From assembly GCA_964433135.1 (NCBI GenBank), contig CAYSQW010000060.1:1-20960 (forward strand): 20,960 bases of DNA, read 5' to 3'. The DNA comes from CAYSQW01 sp964433135 (GTDB lineage: Bacteria; Acidobacteriota; Aminicenantia; Aminicenantales; Aminicenantaceae). The first letter of the stretch is position 1; the number at the start of each line of letters is the position of its first letter. A program made the translations under genes and the position numbers. Below, piece after piece: positions 9,495 to 17,201 of this stretch. The notes beneath the pieces are model-generated. The model was not told the DNA's origin. It saw nothing but the letters and a program-made list of their open reading frames with translations, and ran no database searches.

Positions 9495-9579
9495 TGGGCA
9501 GAGCGGGACTCGAACCCGCACTCCTTTAACAGGAACTAGGTCCTAAGCCTAGCGCGTATGCCAATTTCGCCACCTGCCC
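9495..9579 (-). tRNA. tRNA-Leu (anticodon UAG)
   Basis: The reverse complement folds as a class II tRNA of 85 nt. The acceptor GGGCAGG pairs with TCTGCCC, with A as discriminator. The D-arm is GCG/CGC with an AAATTGGCATA loop. The anticodon stem CTAGG/CCTAG closes loop CTTAGGA, giving anticodon TAG. A long variable arm (around TTCCTGTTAAAGGAG) is present, and the T-stem GCGGG/CCCGC closes loop TTCGAGT. It reads CUN leucine codons. The 3' CCA is not encoded (TATG follows the discriminator), so a CCA-adding enzyme is needed. It lies 32 bases upstream of tig on the same strand. The 124 bases between it and alr hold no gene. Confidence 0.95.
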
Positions 9580-9703
9580 ACAAAACCTTTGCTCTTCGGA
9601 TAAGGCCCGATATGGCTTGGAGGCACATTGAGTGGATAAAGGGAATCGTGCGGTTTGAAGCCTTGTCCGTGAGTATCAACGTTAGCATATTCAGCTTCCG
9701 ATG

Positions 9704-10837
9704 TCAATCCGATTTCTGGAGGTAGATACGCTCCACCCGCTTACCTACGGCACTCGTAACCTCATAGGGAATCGTTCCCAAGGTCCGAGCAATATGGGAT
9801 GCCGTCGAATCTTTATGTCCGAAAATAATGACTTCCGTCCCCACCGGATAAAAATCATCTCCCAGATCTACAAATATTCGATCCATACAAACCCGCCCGG
9901 CGATAGGGTACAGTTTTCCGGCTATCCTGATCATGTGGCGATTCGACAGCAGGCGGTTCAATCCGTCCGCATATCCAACAGGAATCACGCCAACGTAAGA
10001 ATCGCTCGAAATCACATAGGTGCGGCCATATGATATGGAAGACCCTTTGCGCATACGTTTGACGGCGAGTATCTCCGAACGCAGCGTCATGGCGGATCGG
10101 AGCGGGACGCTTTTTTTGACATCAGCCGAAGGATAGTGCCCATAGAGCATGATGCCCGGACGCACCATGTCAAAATAGCTTTCTTTAAGCCCGAGGATTC
10201 CGCCGCTGTTCGCCAGATGCTTTACCGGAATGGTCATTCCGGTCCGCTCGATCTCATTCAAGAGCGAGGAGAAAATCCCCATTTGATGCCGGGAATAGTA
10301 CTGGTCTGGGGCATCCGATGAAGCAAAATGGCTGTAAAAACCCTCCATTTCAAGTCCAGGGGCCTTGGATATGCTTTCGACCAAAGCCGCGGCTTTTTCA
10401 GGCGCGCATCCGCTTCCGCCCATTCCTGTATCGACCTTTATGTGTACTTTGATCTTTATCCCCATTTTCTCCGCCAGGACGTTTAAAGGAGCGACCATCG
10501 CCTCCTCATAGAGAGTCAATCGGAGATCATTCCGTATCGCCATTTCCATCTCATCCGGCATGATGCTTTCCATTATGAGCACGGGAAGCTCGATACCGGC
10601 TGAGCGAAGCTCTATCCCCTCTTCAACCATCCCCACGCCGAAATATTCCACCAAATTCTTGTCTTCCAGAAGCCGCGATACCGGGACAGCCCCATGACCG
10701 TAGGCATCCGCTTTGACGACCGCGCAGATCTTCACTTCATTCCCCACCATTCGACGAACACCCAGGCAGTTGTCTTCGATTGCGGAAAGATCGATGATCG
10801 CCGCCGTCCTTCTTCTGTTTTCGATCTTAATCGACAT
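9704..10837 (-). CDS. alr: Alanine racemase
   Basis: This fold-type III PLP enzyme interconverts L- and D-alanine for peptidoglycan. At 377 aa it is a normal length. The PLP lysine is in VVKADAYGHG (Lys42 from the chosen start), the opposite-face catalytic tyrosine is in the ISYGRTY motif, and the VGYADG, MVRPGIMLYG and CMDRIFVDLG motifs are present. One oddity is the usual DTGMGRLG element reading DTGMGGSG (Gly141), which loses an arginine that is normally conserved near the active site. The frame is open to a TTG at 10858. I chose the ATG at 10837 because a GGAAG-type site precedes it and the sequence then starts like other Alr proteins. It ends a four-gene minus-strand run, 72 bases after the aminotransferase-family gene. 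Confidence 0.93.
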   Translation of the reverse strand: MSIKIENRRRTAAIIDLSAIEDNCLGVRRMVGNEVKICAVVKADAYGHGAVPVSRLLEDKNLVEYFGVGMVEEGIELRSAGIELPVLIMESIMPDEMEMAIRNDLRLTLYEEAMVAPLNVLAEKMGIKIKVHIKVDTGMGGSGCAPEKAAALVESISKAPGLEMEGFYSHFASSDAPDQYYSRHQMGIFSSLLNEIERTGMTIPVKHLANSGGILGLKESYFDMVRPGIMLYGHYPSADVKKSVPLRSAMTLRSEILAVKRMRKGSSISYGRTYVISSDSYVGVIPVGYADGLNRLLSNRHMIRIAGKLYPIAGRVCMDRIFVDLGDDFYPVGTEVIIFGHKDSTASHIARTLGTIPYEVTSAVGKRVERIYLQKSD

Positions 10838-10909
10838 GTTTCTTCGCTTCCATCTCAATTTTTCTCATTTTTCCGCCCGGGACGCATCCTTCAACGTCTC
10901 CTGTTCGCA

Positions 10910-12322
10910 TCATGTGGAAAGGTACCTTTTCCATTTGTCGGCGACACGCTCCACGGCCTCCAATGCCCGGCTAATGTCCTGTTCTCCGTGAGCCGCAGAA
11001 ACCGCTCCCCATCCATGATAGGTATTCACGCCTTCAAGGATCATCGCGAGTTTGAACACTTTTTCCCTCAGCTCATAATCATTGATTTGAGGATCCCATA
11101 TCATATCCGGAGCTGATATCCTATCAACTTCCCGTTTAAGGAATTGCACCCCTACCATGGAGCTGTTCTTAATCCCCGCCTCGAATCCATCTCCCGTACA
11201 ACAAACCGAAAATCCTCGAGATCGGAATATTTTTTCGATCTCGCTGCGAATACGTATCCCCATGGCTCCGATACGAGGGTAGATCTCATTTTGGTTCTCG
11301 ATCAAGTGTCTCAAAAAAGCAATCCCCGCAATCATCGCCGCCGGATGAGCCGAAAAGGTACCGCCTTCGAACCGAACCTTTTTTGCCGAATTCCCGCCGT
11401 TGCTGCATAAACGCATGATATCATCCCGGCCGGCTACCGCACTCACCGGCATTCCTCCCCCTATGGATTTTCCCAGGATACTGAGATCCGGGGTCACATC
11501 ATAGAGAGTCTGCAGGCCTCCGGCACAAAAACGGAATCCCGAGATAACTTCATCAAATATCAATATCACTCCATATTGATCCGCCCATTCCCGCGCTTGC
11601 CGAAGATAGGCTTTGTCGGCAAAGATAAACCCTCCGGCCCCGATGAATGGTTCCAGAATAAAACAAGCGGCTTCTTCTCCATGCTTTCGAAATTGCAGTT
11701 CCAGATCATCGAGATTATTGAACTGAGTCGTAATGATGGCTTCCGAAGTAGAGGAAGGAATCCCTGCGGATTCCACGCTCGAAAATCCCCTTTGGAAAGA
11801 GGATATCCCTTTGAGCGTATAGGGCTGCGCTCCATGCCACCCTCCTCCGATCTTCATTATTTTTTCCCGACCCGTATAAGCTCGCGACAACATGATGGAG
11901 TACATGGTCGCCAAGGTTCCACTTGTCGTGAAACGAATTTTATCCGCAGGGATGACGGAAAGGATCAACTCCGCCAATTCAGCTTGGCGGCAGCCGGGGA
12001 ATCCGGTTTCCAAACCTTCCCTTCGGTTCAATCCCTCCATTATCGCATCCACCACAACCGAAGGATTATGACCGAGAATATTCGTAAAATGCCCCTGCCA
12101 GAAATCGATATATCGATGTCCGTCCATGTCCTCGACGTAGGCACCCACGGCTTTGACATCGTAAAGAGGGAAAGGTTCGAACAATCTGAGATTATGACTG
12201 CCTCCCTTAGGCAGGACTTGACCAGCGGCAGCAAACCACCTCGCCGACAAGGGATTTTCTTCCATGTACTCTTTGCTCGTTTTTTGTAAAAGCTCTGCTC
12301 GTTTGGTATCTAAAAACTTCAT
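10910..12322 (-). CDS. Class III PLP enzyme, glutamate-1-semialdehyde aminomutase-like
   Basis: This is a fold-type I, class III aminotransferase-family enzyme of 470 aa. The PLP aspartate is in IFDEVISGFRF (about Asp257) and the Schiff-base lysine is in ILGKSIGGGMPV (about Lys285). SGTLATMYSIML and the GGTFSAHPAAM loop resemble glutamate-1-semialdehyde 2,1-aminomutase (HemL). It is somewhat longer than HemL (about 430 aa), and neither the window nor its neighbours contain other heme genes. In this family, HemL-like proteins include transaminases, aminomutases and amino-acid racemases/epimerases, so the reaction is not settled. It sits between an NSAR-like racemase and alanine racemase, which makes a role in amino-acid interconversion more likely than tetrapyrrole synthesis. 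Its ATG lies 87 bases after the upstream gene. True HemL remains possible. Confidence 0.8.
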   Translation of the reverse strand: MKFLDTKRAELLQKTSKEYMEENPLSARWFAAAGQVLPKGGSHNLRLFEPFPLYDVKAVGAYVEDMDGHRYIDFWQGHFTNILGHNPSVVVDAIMEGLNRREGLETGFPGCRQAELAELILSVIPADKIRFTTSGTLATMYSIMLSRAYTGREKIMKIGGGWHGAQPYTLKGISSFQRGFSSVESAGIPSSTSEAIITTQFNNLDDLELQFRKHGEEAACFILEPFIGAGGFIFADKAYLRQAREWADQYGVILIFDEVISGFRFCAGGLQTLYDVTPDLSILGKSIGGGMPVSAVAGRDDIMRLCSNGGNSAKKVRFEGGTFSAHPAAMIAGIAFLRHLIENQNEIYPRIGAMGIRIRSEIEKIFRSRGFSVCCTGDGFEAGIKNSSMVGVQFLKREVDRISAPDMIWDPQINDYELREKVFKLAMILEGVNTYHGWGAVSAAHGEQDISRALEAVERVADKWKRYLST

Positions 12323-12409
12323 TTCTAAATTCCATTCAAATATTGTGTAGTCTTCGCCGCAGGATCGGATTCAATTCGCCGATGTCGACACCGGGACGGC
12401 CTCCCGGTA

Positions 12410-13519
12410 TCAGAAAGCGATGGTTTCCGAATGCACCTTCGCTCGTTGGATCCTCTCCTTTACAGGATCGACTCCGATTCCCGGCCCATCCGGAACCGCG
12501 ATGGTGCCCCGAGAGTCCAAGCTGAAAGCGGGTTCCACGATATCTTCGGCATAATAACGCTCGCTGGCGGATAAGTCATTCGGGAAAACAAAATTTTTAA
12601 GGGAAGCGATATGTAGATTATGCGCCCGTCCGATTCCGGATTCCAACATCCCGCCGCACCATACGGGGACTCCTTTTTCCATACAGATGTCATGAATTCG
12701 GCGCGCTTCGACGACACCGCCCACCCGACCTACCTTAATATTGACGATCCGGCAGCTCTTCATCTCCATTGCGGTTCGGGCGGTCACCTCTGATGTAATG
12801 CTTTCATCCAGACAGATGTCCGTTTCCATCTCTTTCTGCAAACGACTGTGATCCCATAGGTCATAGGCGGGAAAAGGTTGTTCGAGCATCAGAAGCTTGA
12901 ATTCCTCCAAACGCTTGAGCTCGTCGGTATCATTCAACCCGTAAGCTCCATTGGCATCCGCTTGGAGAAGGATCCGTGGAAATTGTTTCCTGATCTCACG
13001 ACAGACGGATTCATCCCATCCCGGTTTAATCTTGATCTTGATACGCAGATATCCCTGTTCGAGAAAACTCTGTATTCGATTCAGCAACTGCGGAATGTCG
13101 TCCTGGATTCCGACACTGACGCCTGCATCGATGCGTCGACGTACTCCGCCGTATACCGCTTTCAAAGGGAGCCCCTCTCTCTTGCCTAAAAGATCCCACA
13201 AAGCCAGCTCCAAGCCGGCTTTAGCCATGGGATGGCCCTTGAATCTTCCGGCCTTTATCGCAAAATCCGTCGGCTCTACGATCCCCTGCTGCTTTACAAA
13301 AGGGATCAGATAATCTTTCAGCATGAGCCAAGCCGTCGATGTGGTTTCATAGCTGTAAAAAGGATTCTGACTGGCGACAACCTCTCCGTATCCGTCTAGC
13401 CCCTGTGCCGTAACCTTGACGATGATGAATGTCCTCTCGATTTCACGGCCGAAGCTTGTTTCGAAAAAATGGACGTAAGGCAGCTTCAACAACGTCAATT
13501 CGATCTTATCCAATTTCAT
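12410..13519 (-). CDS. N-succinylamino-acid racemase / o-succinylbenzoate synthase family enzyme
   Basis: This is an enolase-superfamily (muconate-lactonizing subgroup) enzyme of 369 aa, the length of NSAR/OSBS proteins. The catalytic residues are visible: Lys161 and Lys163 in the KIKIKPGWD stretch, metal ligands Asp188 (QADANGAY), Glu213 (LEQPFPAYD) and Asp238 (CLDESITS), and Lys262 (NIKVGRVGG). The GGMLESGIGRAHN loop is typical of the NSAR/OSBS group. Members racemise N-acylated amino acids, make o-succinylbenzoate for menaquinone, or do both. No other men genes are in the window, and a GNAT acyltransferase gene ends only 15 bases upstream. I therefore favour N-succinyl (or N-acyl) amino-acid racemase. 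The ATG is preceded by AAAAGGAAT. It could have been named menC on sequence alone. Confidence 0.85.
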   Translation of the reverse strand: MKLDKIELTLLKLPYVHFFETSFGREIERTFIIVKVTAQGLDGYGEVVASQNPFYSYETTSTAWLMLKDYLIPFVKQQGIVEPTDFAIKAGRFKGHPMAKAGLELALWDLLGKREGLPLKAVYGGVRRRIDAGVSVGIQDDIPQLLNRIQSFLEQGYLRIKIKIKPGWDESVCREIRKQFPRILLQADANGAYGLNDTDELKRLEEFKLLMLEQPFPAYDLWDHSRLQKEMETDICLDESITSEVTARTAMEMKSCRIVNIKVGRVGGVVEARRIHDICMEKGVPVWCGGMLESGIGRAHNLHIASLKNFVFPNDLSASERYYAEDIVEPAFSLDSRGTIAVPDGPGIGVDPVKERIQRAKVHSETIAF

Positions 13520-13534
13520 ATTTTATATTCCTTT

Positions 13535-14386
13535 TCAAGGCATAACGGAATATTCTGAATTTCCCGAAACGGATGTATCCCCGCGCTTTTTCAGCACAAA
13601 ATAAGCATTTCGGGCAAAATTGAAATCAACAGCTGCGTATCCGAGATGAAAATAATGCAGCATCACGGAGCGCAGAGCGACTCGCCATCCTCGAACGCGT
13701 TCAATGTGATTTCGTGCCATCTCATGAATGTTTGTCGGAATCTCAACCAATAGTTGATCATCTTTCAGATTCATGTTCGGGACATCTGCGATACCCGGAT
13801 CAAAGTCATTGGCTTTCAAAGCACGCGGTATATCGTCCACCGCCTTGATATTGATTTCACGACGTCTTCGCTCTTCAACCCGTGAAGAGGCTATCGCCCA
13901 TTCCATCAAGAATCGGTCCATGGGGATCGAAGGGGCGATAGACAGCGCCGGAATCTCTTGGTAGTATTCCGTGAAATATTTTTGCGCCACGGCCCCCAGA
14001 GAATGTATATTCAAGTTTGCGTTGCGAGCGATAAGCGGGTCTGTGGTCCAAGCCACTAAATCGAATCCCATTTTTAATGCATTATCTCTTTGGGCCCATT
14101 TCAGCTTCTTCCCGATCTTTTCTCCACGATATTCCGGCAAAACGGCCAATTGATGCGAGTGTTGGGCTATCCGCCCATTATAGACGGCGGGAAAAGAGTA
14201 AATAAAACCCACCATATTTTCTTTGAGAAACGCCCCCAACAAAATAGCTCCCGTTCGCGCGGAAACATTGAACTGATGAACAGGTGTGATATCGATGTCC
14301 TGATGCCGCCAAACGTTTTTTTGAATCTTTGTCAACTGCTCGAATTCAGAATAGGTCCTGACCTTTCTGATTTCGATATCGTCCAT
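13535..14386 (-). CDS. GNAT-family N-acyltransferase paired with NSAR (COG3375-like)
   Basis: This is a predicted GNAT acyltransferase of 283 aa. The acyl-CoA-binding motif A is seen as LAVLPEYRGEKIGKKLKWAQ, followed by a FDLVAWTTDPLIARNANLN segment and a long C-terminal part. The size and WTTDP-type motif resemble the GNAT proteins commonly encoded next to OSBS/NSAR enzymes (COG3375 type). In Geobacillus such a protein is an N-succinyltransferase acting on D-amino acids. Acyl donor and acceptor specificity here are inferred from context only. The frame is open from a TTG at 14419. The ATG at 14386 is far better because GGAGGGGAGGA lies just upstream of it. It is first in the four-gene run. 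The 155-base gap upstream of it shows small hairpins but nothing assignable. Confidence 0.85.
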   Translation of the reverse strand: MDDIEIRKVRTYSEFEQLTKIQKNVWRHQDIDITPVHQFNVSARTGAILLGAFLKENMVGFIYSFPAVYNGRIAQHSHQLAVLPEYRGEKIGKKLKWAQRDNALKMGFDLVAWTTDPLIARNANLNIHSLGAVAQKYFTEYYQEIPALSIAPSIPMDRFLMEWAIASSRVEERRRREINIKAVDDIPRALKANDFDPGIADVPNMNLKDDQLLVEIPTNIHEMARNHIERVRGWRVALRSVMLHYFHLGYAAVDFNFARNAYFVLKKRGDTSVSGNSEYSVMP

Positions 14387-14574
14387 TACCCATCCTCCCC
14401 TCCGGCCTCGATCTGACAAGCCTTGGGATAACTCAATCCCTTATCCGGAGGCTCCCCAACCGCCGGCTGGTTTCTGAATCCTTTGATGCTGAACCTTTCT
14501 CGTTCGTCGTTTCCAAGCCCCCTGAACGGGAGACAGGTCGTCAGCTCTCTGCCTGTATAAGAGAAGACTTGGGT

Positions 14575-16416
14575 TTATGAATTGATGAGTTTCAAAAGTC
14601 TTTTTGCCAGAGTCGGATCGAGTTCCTGCAGCTTTTTATGAATTTGGCTCGCTTTCCCGAATTCAGAAATATTCACATAGACAACGCCGAGATTGAACAG
14701 CGCCGAGGTGCTTTGGGGATTGATTTCCACGGCTTTCTGCATCGGTTCCAAAGCAGCCAGAAAATTGCGCAGGAACATATACCCGATCCCAACGCTCAGC
14801 CAGGCTTCTCCGTTCTGAGGATTAAGAGACGTGAGTTTTTTATAGACCTCAATAGATTCCTTGTATTTTTTCAGCTTCGTATAGCAATATCCAAGATTGG
14901 AATAAGCAAATTCAAAATTGGGACGAAGTTCGATGGCTTTTTTGAATTCTTCCGCCGCCTCCTTGAATTTTTCCTGCTTAACAAACATATATCCCAGATT
15001 ATAGTACGCATCCGCATTGTCAGGTTCAATTTCAATGAGTTTGCGTGATGCGGCGATGGCTTTATCGCCCATTCCAGCCTCATCATACATCCGGATGATA
15101 TTGTTCACATATATTTTCGTGTCTTCAGGACTCAAAGTTGACAGACGCATGAAGATCTCTTCAGCTTTTTCCAACTGCTTCGCGCCTTTATAGGCATTCG
15201 CCAGCTGCATGTTTACCTTTATATCCTGTGAATTGATTTTAATGGCATTCTCAAAAGTGGCGATGGCTTTTTCGTACTGCTCCAACTCCAACTGCGCTTC
15301 GCCCAATTCCTTGTAAATTTCCCATGCATTAGCCGGACCCGCCTCCAAATATTTTCCATATGCGGTTTCAGCTTCTTCGAATTGACGAAGTTCCTTATGG
15401 GCCTTTCCTAGATAAAAATAGGCCTGGATGTTATCCGGATTCAATTCGATTGATTTCTCCAGAGGCGCGATGGCGTCTTTCCATTTCATCATCTGCACAT
15501 TAACGATTCCCAAGCCCATATGGGCCGTATCCATATTCGGCCGGATGCCGATTAATTTTTTGTAGGCGTTTATCGCTGAAGAATACTTCCTTTGTTCCGT
15601 GTTGATTTTGGCTAAAAGAATGAACGCATTGGCTTCATCCGGTTTTATCTTGACGACTTTATTTATATATCTCTCCGCCCTGGTATTATTTTTAAGCGCG
15701 GCGTAAATCTTGGCGGCAAAATAAGCGCCTTCCAAGGTATCAAAATATTCTTCTCCCTGTCGATTCTTGAAGCTTTCAGGAACGGCTTCCGCTTTCATTC
15801 CTTGAAGGAAATTACCGGGAATGACAAACCTTGTCTGGCCCTCAAATATCGACAGCATGCCAAACACCTCGCCGTTCTGGCCGAATATCGGCGCACCGCT
15901 GAACTGTTTCGGGGAAGGAAGAGATACTTCAAAAACACGCTGATTCGGATCATATTCCAAGATGTTGGCTACCTTACCGTCGACGACGGCTATTTCCCCC
16001 GCTTCATTTCCACCGACGGCAAAGATAACGTTTCCGATCCCCAGGTTTGATGAATCAACAAGAGCAAGCGGATCAGCTTTGTTTTTGACCTTAAGCAGAG
16101 CCAGGTCATGGTCCTTATCCACACCGACCAATCCTTCAACCTTGACTTTTCGGCCTTTATAGTTCGTTACCTTCAAGTCGGCGGCATTCGCGATCAAATG
16201 ATAATTCGTCGCGATAACGCCGGTTCCGACGAGGAAACCGGATCCGCGTCCACTCTCCGCCCCCTCCGCATCGATCCCGACAATAACAAAGACGCTGCCT
16301 TTGTTTTTCTCTAAGACAGCCCCCGCCTCTTCATCCTGAACCGAAAAAAGAAGGAAGGGGACCAGTATAAGTAAAGAAAAAACGGATATTAGTGCGATTT
16401 TACAGGTTTTTCTCAT
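14575..16416 (-). CDS. Exported trypsin-like (S1C) serine protease with TPR repeats
   Basis: From the chosen ATG this is a 613-aa protein with an N-terminal signal sequence (RK followed by a hydrophobic run to about residue 25), suggesting export or membrane anchoring. A trypsin-like domain follows (about 35-205), with a plausible triad of His73 (ATNYHLIANA), Asp104 (KDHDLALLKV) and Ser173 (PKQFSGAPIF). The serine motif departs from the normal GNSGGP, so activity is uncertain. There is no PDZ domain; instead about ten tetratricopeptide repeats run from ~225 to the end (for example AYYNLGYMFVKQEKFKEAAE), a scaffold for protein contacts. The frame is open to 16476, but CAGGAGG directly precedes the ATG at 16416. 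It is divergent from the DUF2085 gene and probably monocistronic. The substrate is unknown. Confidence 0.88.
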   Translation of the reverse strand: MRKTCKIALISVFSLLILVPFLLFSVQDEEAGAVLEKNKGSVFVIVGIDAEGAESGRGSGFLVGTGVIATNYHLIANAADLKVTNYKGRKVKVEGLVGVDKDHDLALLKVKNKADPLALVDSSNLGIGNVIFAVGGNEAGEIAVVDGKVANILEYDPNQRVFEVSLPSPKQFSGAPIFGQNGEVFGMLSIFEGQTRFVIPGNFLQGMKAEAVPESFKNRQGEEYFDTLEGAYFAAKIYAALKNNTRAERYINKVVKIKPDEANAFILLAKINTEQRKYSSAINAYKKLIGIRPNMDTAHMGLGIVNVQMMKWKDAIAPLEKSIELNPDNIQAYFYLGKAHKELRQFEEAETAYGKYLEAGPANAWEIYKELGEAQLELEQYEKAIATFENAIKINSQDIKVNMQLANAYKGAKQLEKAEEIFMRLSTLSPEDTKIYVNNIIRMYDEAGMGDKAIAASRKLIEIEPDNADAYYNLGYMFVKQEKFKEAAEEFKKAIELRPNFEFAYSNLGYCYTKLKKYKESIEVYKKLTSLNPQNGEAWLSVGIGYMFLRNFLAALEPMQKAVEINPQSTSALFNLGVVYVNISEFGKASQIHKKLQELDPTLAKRLLKLINS

Positions 16417-16467
16417 GCTTGCCTCCTGGTAAAAATGGTGTTGATCACCTCGTTTTTTTAAATAAAT

Positions 16468-16496
16468 AATGTACACTCTAAACCAATCCGTGTCAA
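16468..16496 (-). promoter_or_regulatory. Sigma-70 promoter for the protease/TPR gene
   Basis: On the minus strand a perfect TTGACA (16491-16496) is followed by a 17-base spacer and TACATT (16468-16473, 4 of 6 consensus bases). It lies about 50 bases upstream of the ATG at 16416, which has its own strong CAGGAGG. The perfect -35, ideal spacing and position make this one of the more convincing promoters in the window. Confidence 0.6.
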
Positions 16497-16566
16497 TGGT
16501 ATTCTGGTGAGCACCCCCTTAAAATATCGCTTTGTCATTCAAGATTCCGCTTCCGATGAAAATGGA

Positions 16567-16595
16567 TTGACAATACGATCACGATTCTCTAGTCT
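16567..16595 (+). promoter_or_regulatory. Possible sigma-70 promoter for the DUF2085 gene
   Basis: A perfect TTGACA (16567-16572) is followed 17 bases later by TAGTCT (16590-16595). TCTAAA is a second -10 possibility with longer spacing. It lies about 65 bases upstream of the plus-strand ATG at 16662 and back to back with the minus-strand promoter. The -10 is poor. Confidence 0.4.
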
Positions 16596-16661
16596 AAATC
16601 GAAAGGTTAATCGCCCAATCACTCCGTCTCCCTCAACGTCGGGAGAACGCAGGGCCGCGAA

Positions 16662-17138
16662 ATGAGTGAAGCCAAAAGAAATATCGCCGTCGTCATCATA
16701 ACCCTTATCGGGATCACGCTTCTTGTCTCGGTGATATTCCTTGCTCCTTACCTTAAAAGCCGCGGGATACGCGCCAATGTTTTTCTATATGGCTTTACCG
16801 GATCGATCTGTCATCAGGTCCCTGATCGTTGCATCCATATGTGGAATCATCCTTTAGCCGTGTGCAGCCGCTGCATGGGAATCTATGCGGGATTTTTAGC
16901 GGGAACGCTGGTTTATCCTTTCTTTCACGGATTCACCCATACCCGCCTCCCCCACATCGAGACGATGATCCTCATGACGATTCCTATCGGTATCGATGCT
17001 CTTGGAAATTTTTTCCATTTCTGGGATTCGGCAGGCTGGCTGAGATTCACCGTCGGTTTTTTCTGGGGGATTCTCCTTCCCTATTATTTCATTCCCGGGA
17101 TTGTGGATGCCGTTCGCCTGCTTCATTCCAGGCGATAA
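16662..17138 (+). CDS. DUF2085 family membrane protein
   Basis: This small integral membrane protein of 158 aa has about four hydrophobic segments (roughly 8-29, 73-95, 100-122 and 128-150). Between the first and second lies a Cys/His-rich stretch: Cys50-His51-Gln, Cys57, and Cys68-x2-Cys71 within VCSRCMGIYAG. That CHQ...CxRCxGIYxG pattern is the hallmark of DUF2085 and suggests a metal or redox site near the membrane surface. The function of the family is unknown. A GGGAG sequence precedes the ATG. It is the first gene of a plus-strand group with an unnamed membrane protein and a lipid kinase, which hints at an envelope role but does not prove one. Confidence 0.85.
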   Translation: MSEAKRNIAVVIITLIGITLLVSVIFLAPYLKSRGIRANVFLYGFTGSICHQVPDRCIHMWNHPLAVCSRCMGIYAGFLAGTLVYPFFHGFTHTRLPHIETMILMTIPIGIDALGNFFHFWDSAGWLRFTVGFFWGILLPYYFIPGIVDAVRLLHSRR

Positions 17139-17146
17139 ACTTTCGC

Positions 17147-17176
17147 TTGAAATTGGAATTCAATTCCCAATACAAT
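17147..17176 (+). promoter_or_regulatory. Promoter with inverted repeat in the spacer
   Basis: TTGAAA (17147-17152), an 18-base spacer and TACAAT (17171-17176) form a good sigma-70-like promoter just before the ATG at 17202. The spacer holds the perfect inverted repeat GGAATT-C-AATTCC (17155-17167), extended by flanking ATT and AAT with one extra base. Such a placement would suit a repressor operator. The short distance to the RBS (AGAAGGAGA) leaves a leader of only about 20 bases. Confidence 0.5.
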
Positions 17177-17201
17177 AGGAAATCCAAAGAAGGAGATATT
17201 C

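Noticed and set aside
8176..9546. 456-codon open frame on the plus strand opposite tig
   Set aside because: It is Phe/His-rich low-quality protein sequence with no motifs, and it overlaps tig and the tRNA on the other strand. It is a shadow of real genes.
9580..9703. Promoter for the tRNA-Leu/tig block
   Set aside because: A TTGATA box is present on the minus strand but no acceptable -10 lies at 16-18 bases, so I could not place a promoter.
11576..12289. 237-codon plus-strand frame opposite the class III PLP enzyme
   Set aside because: It is antisense to a gene with clear catalytic motifs, and its composition is unlike a real protein.
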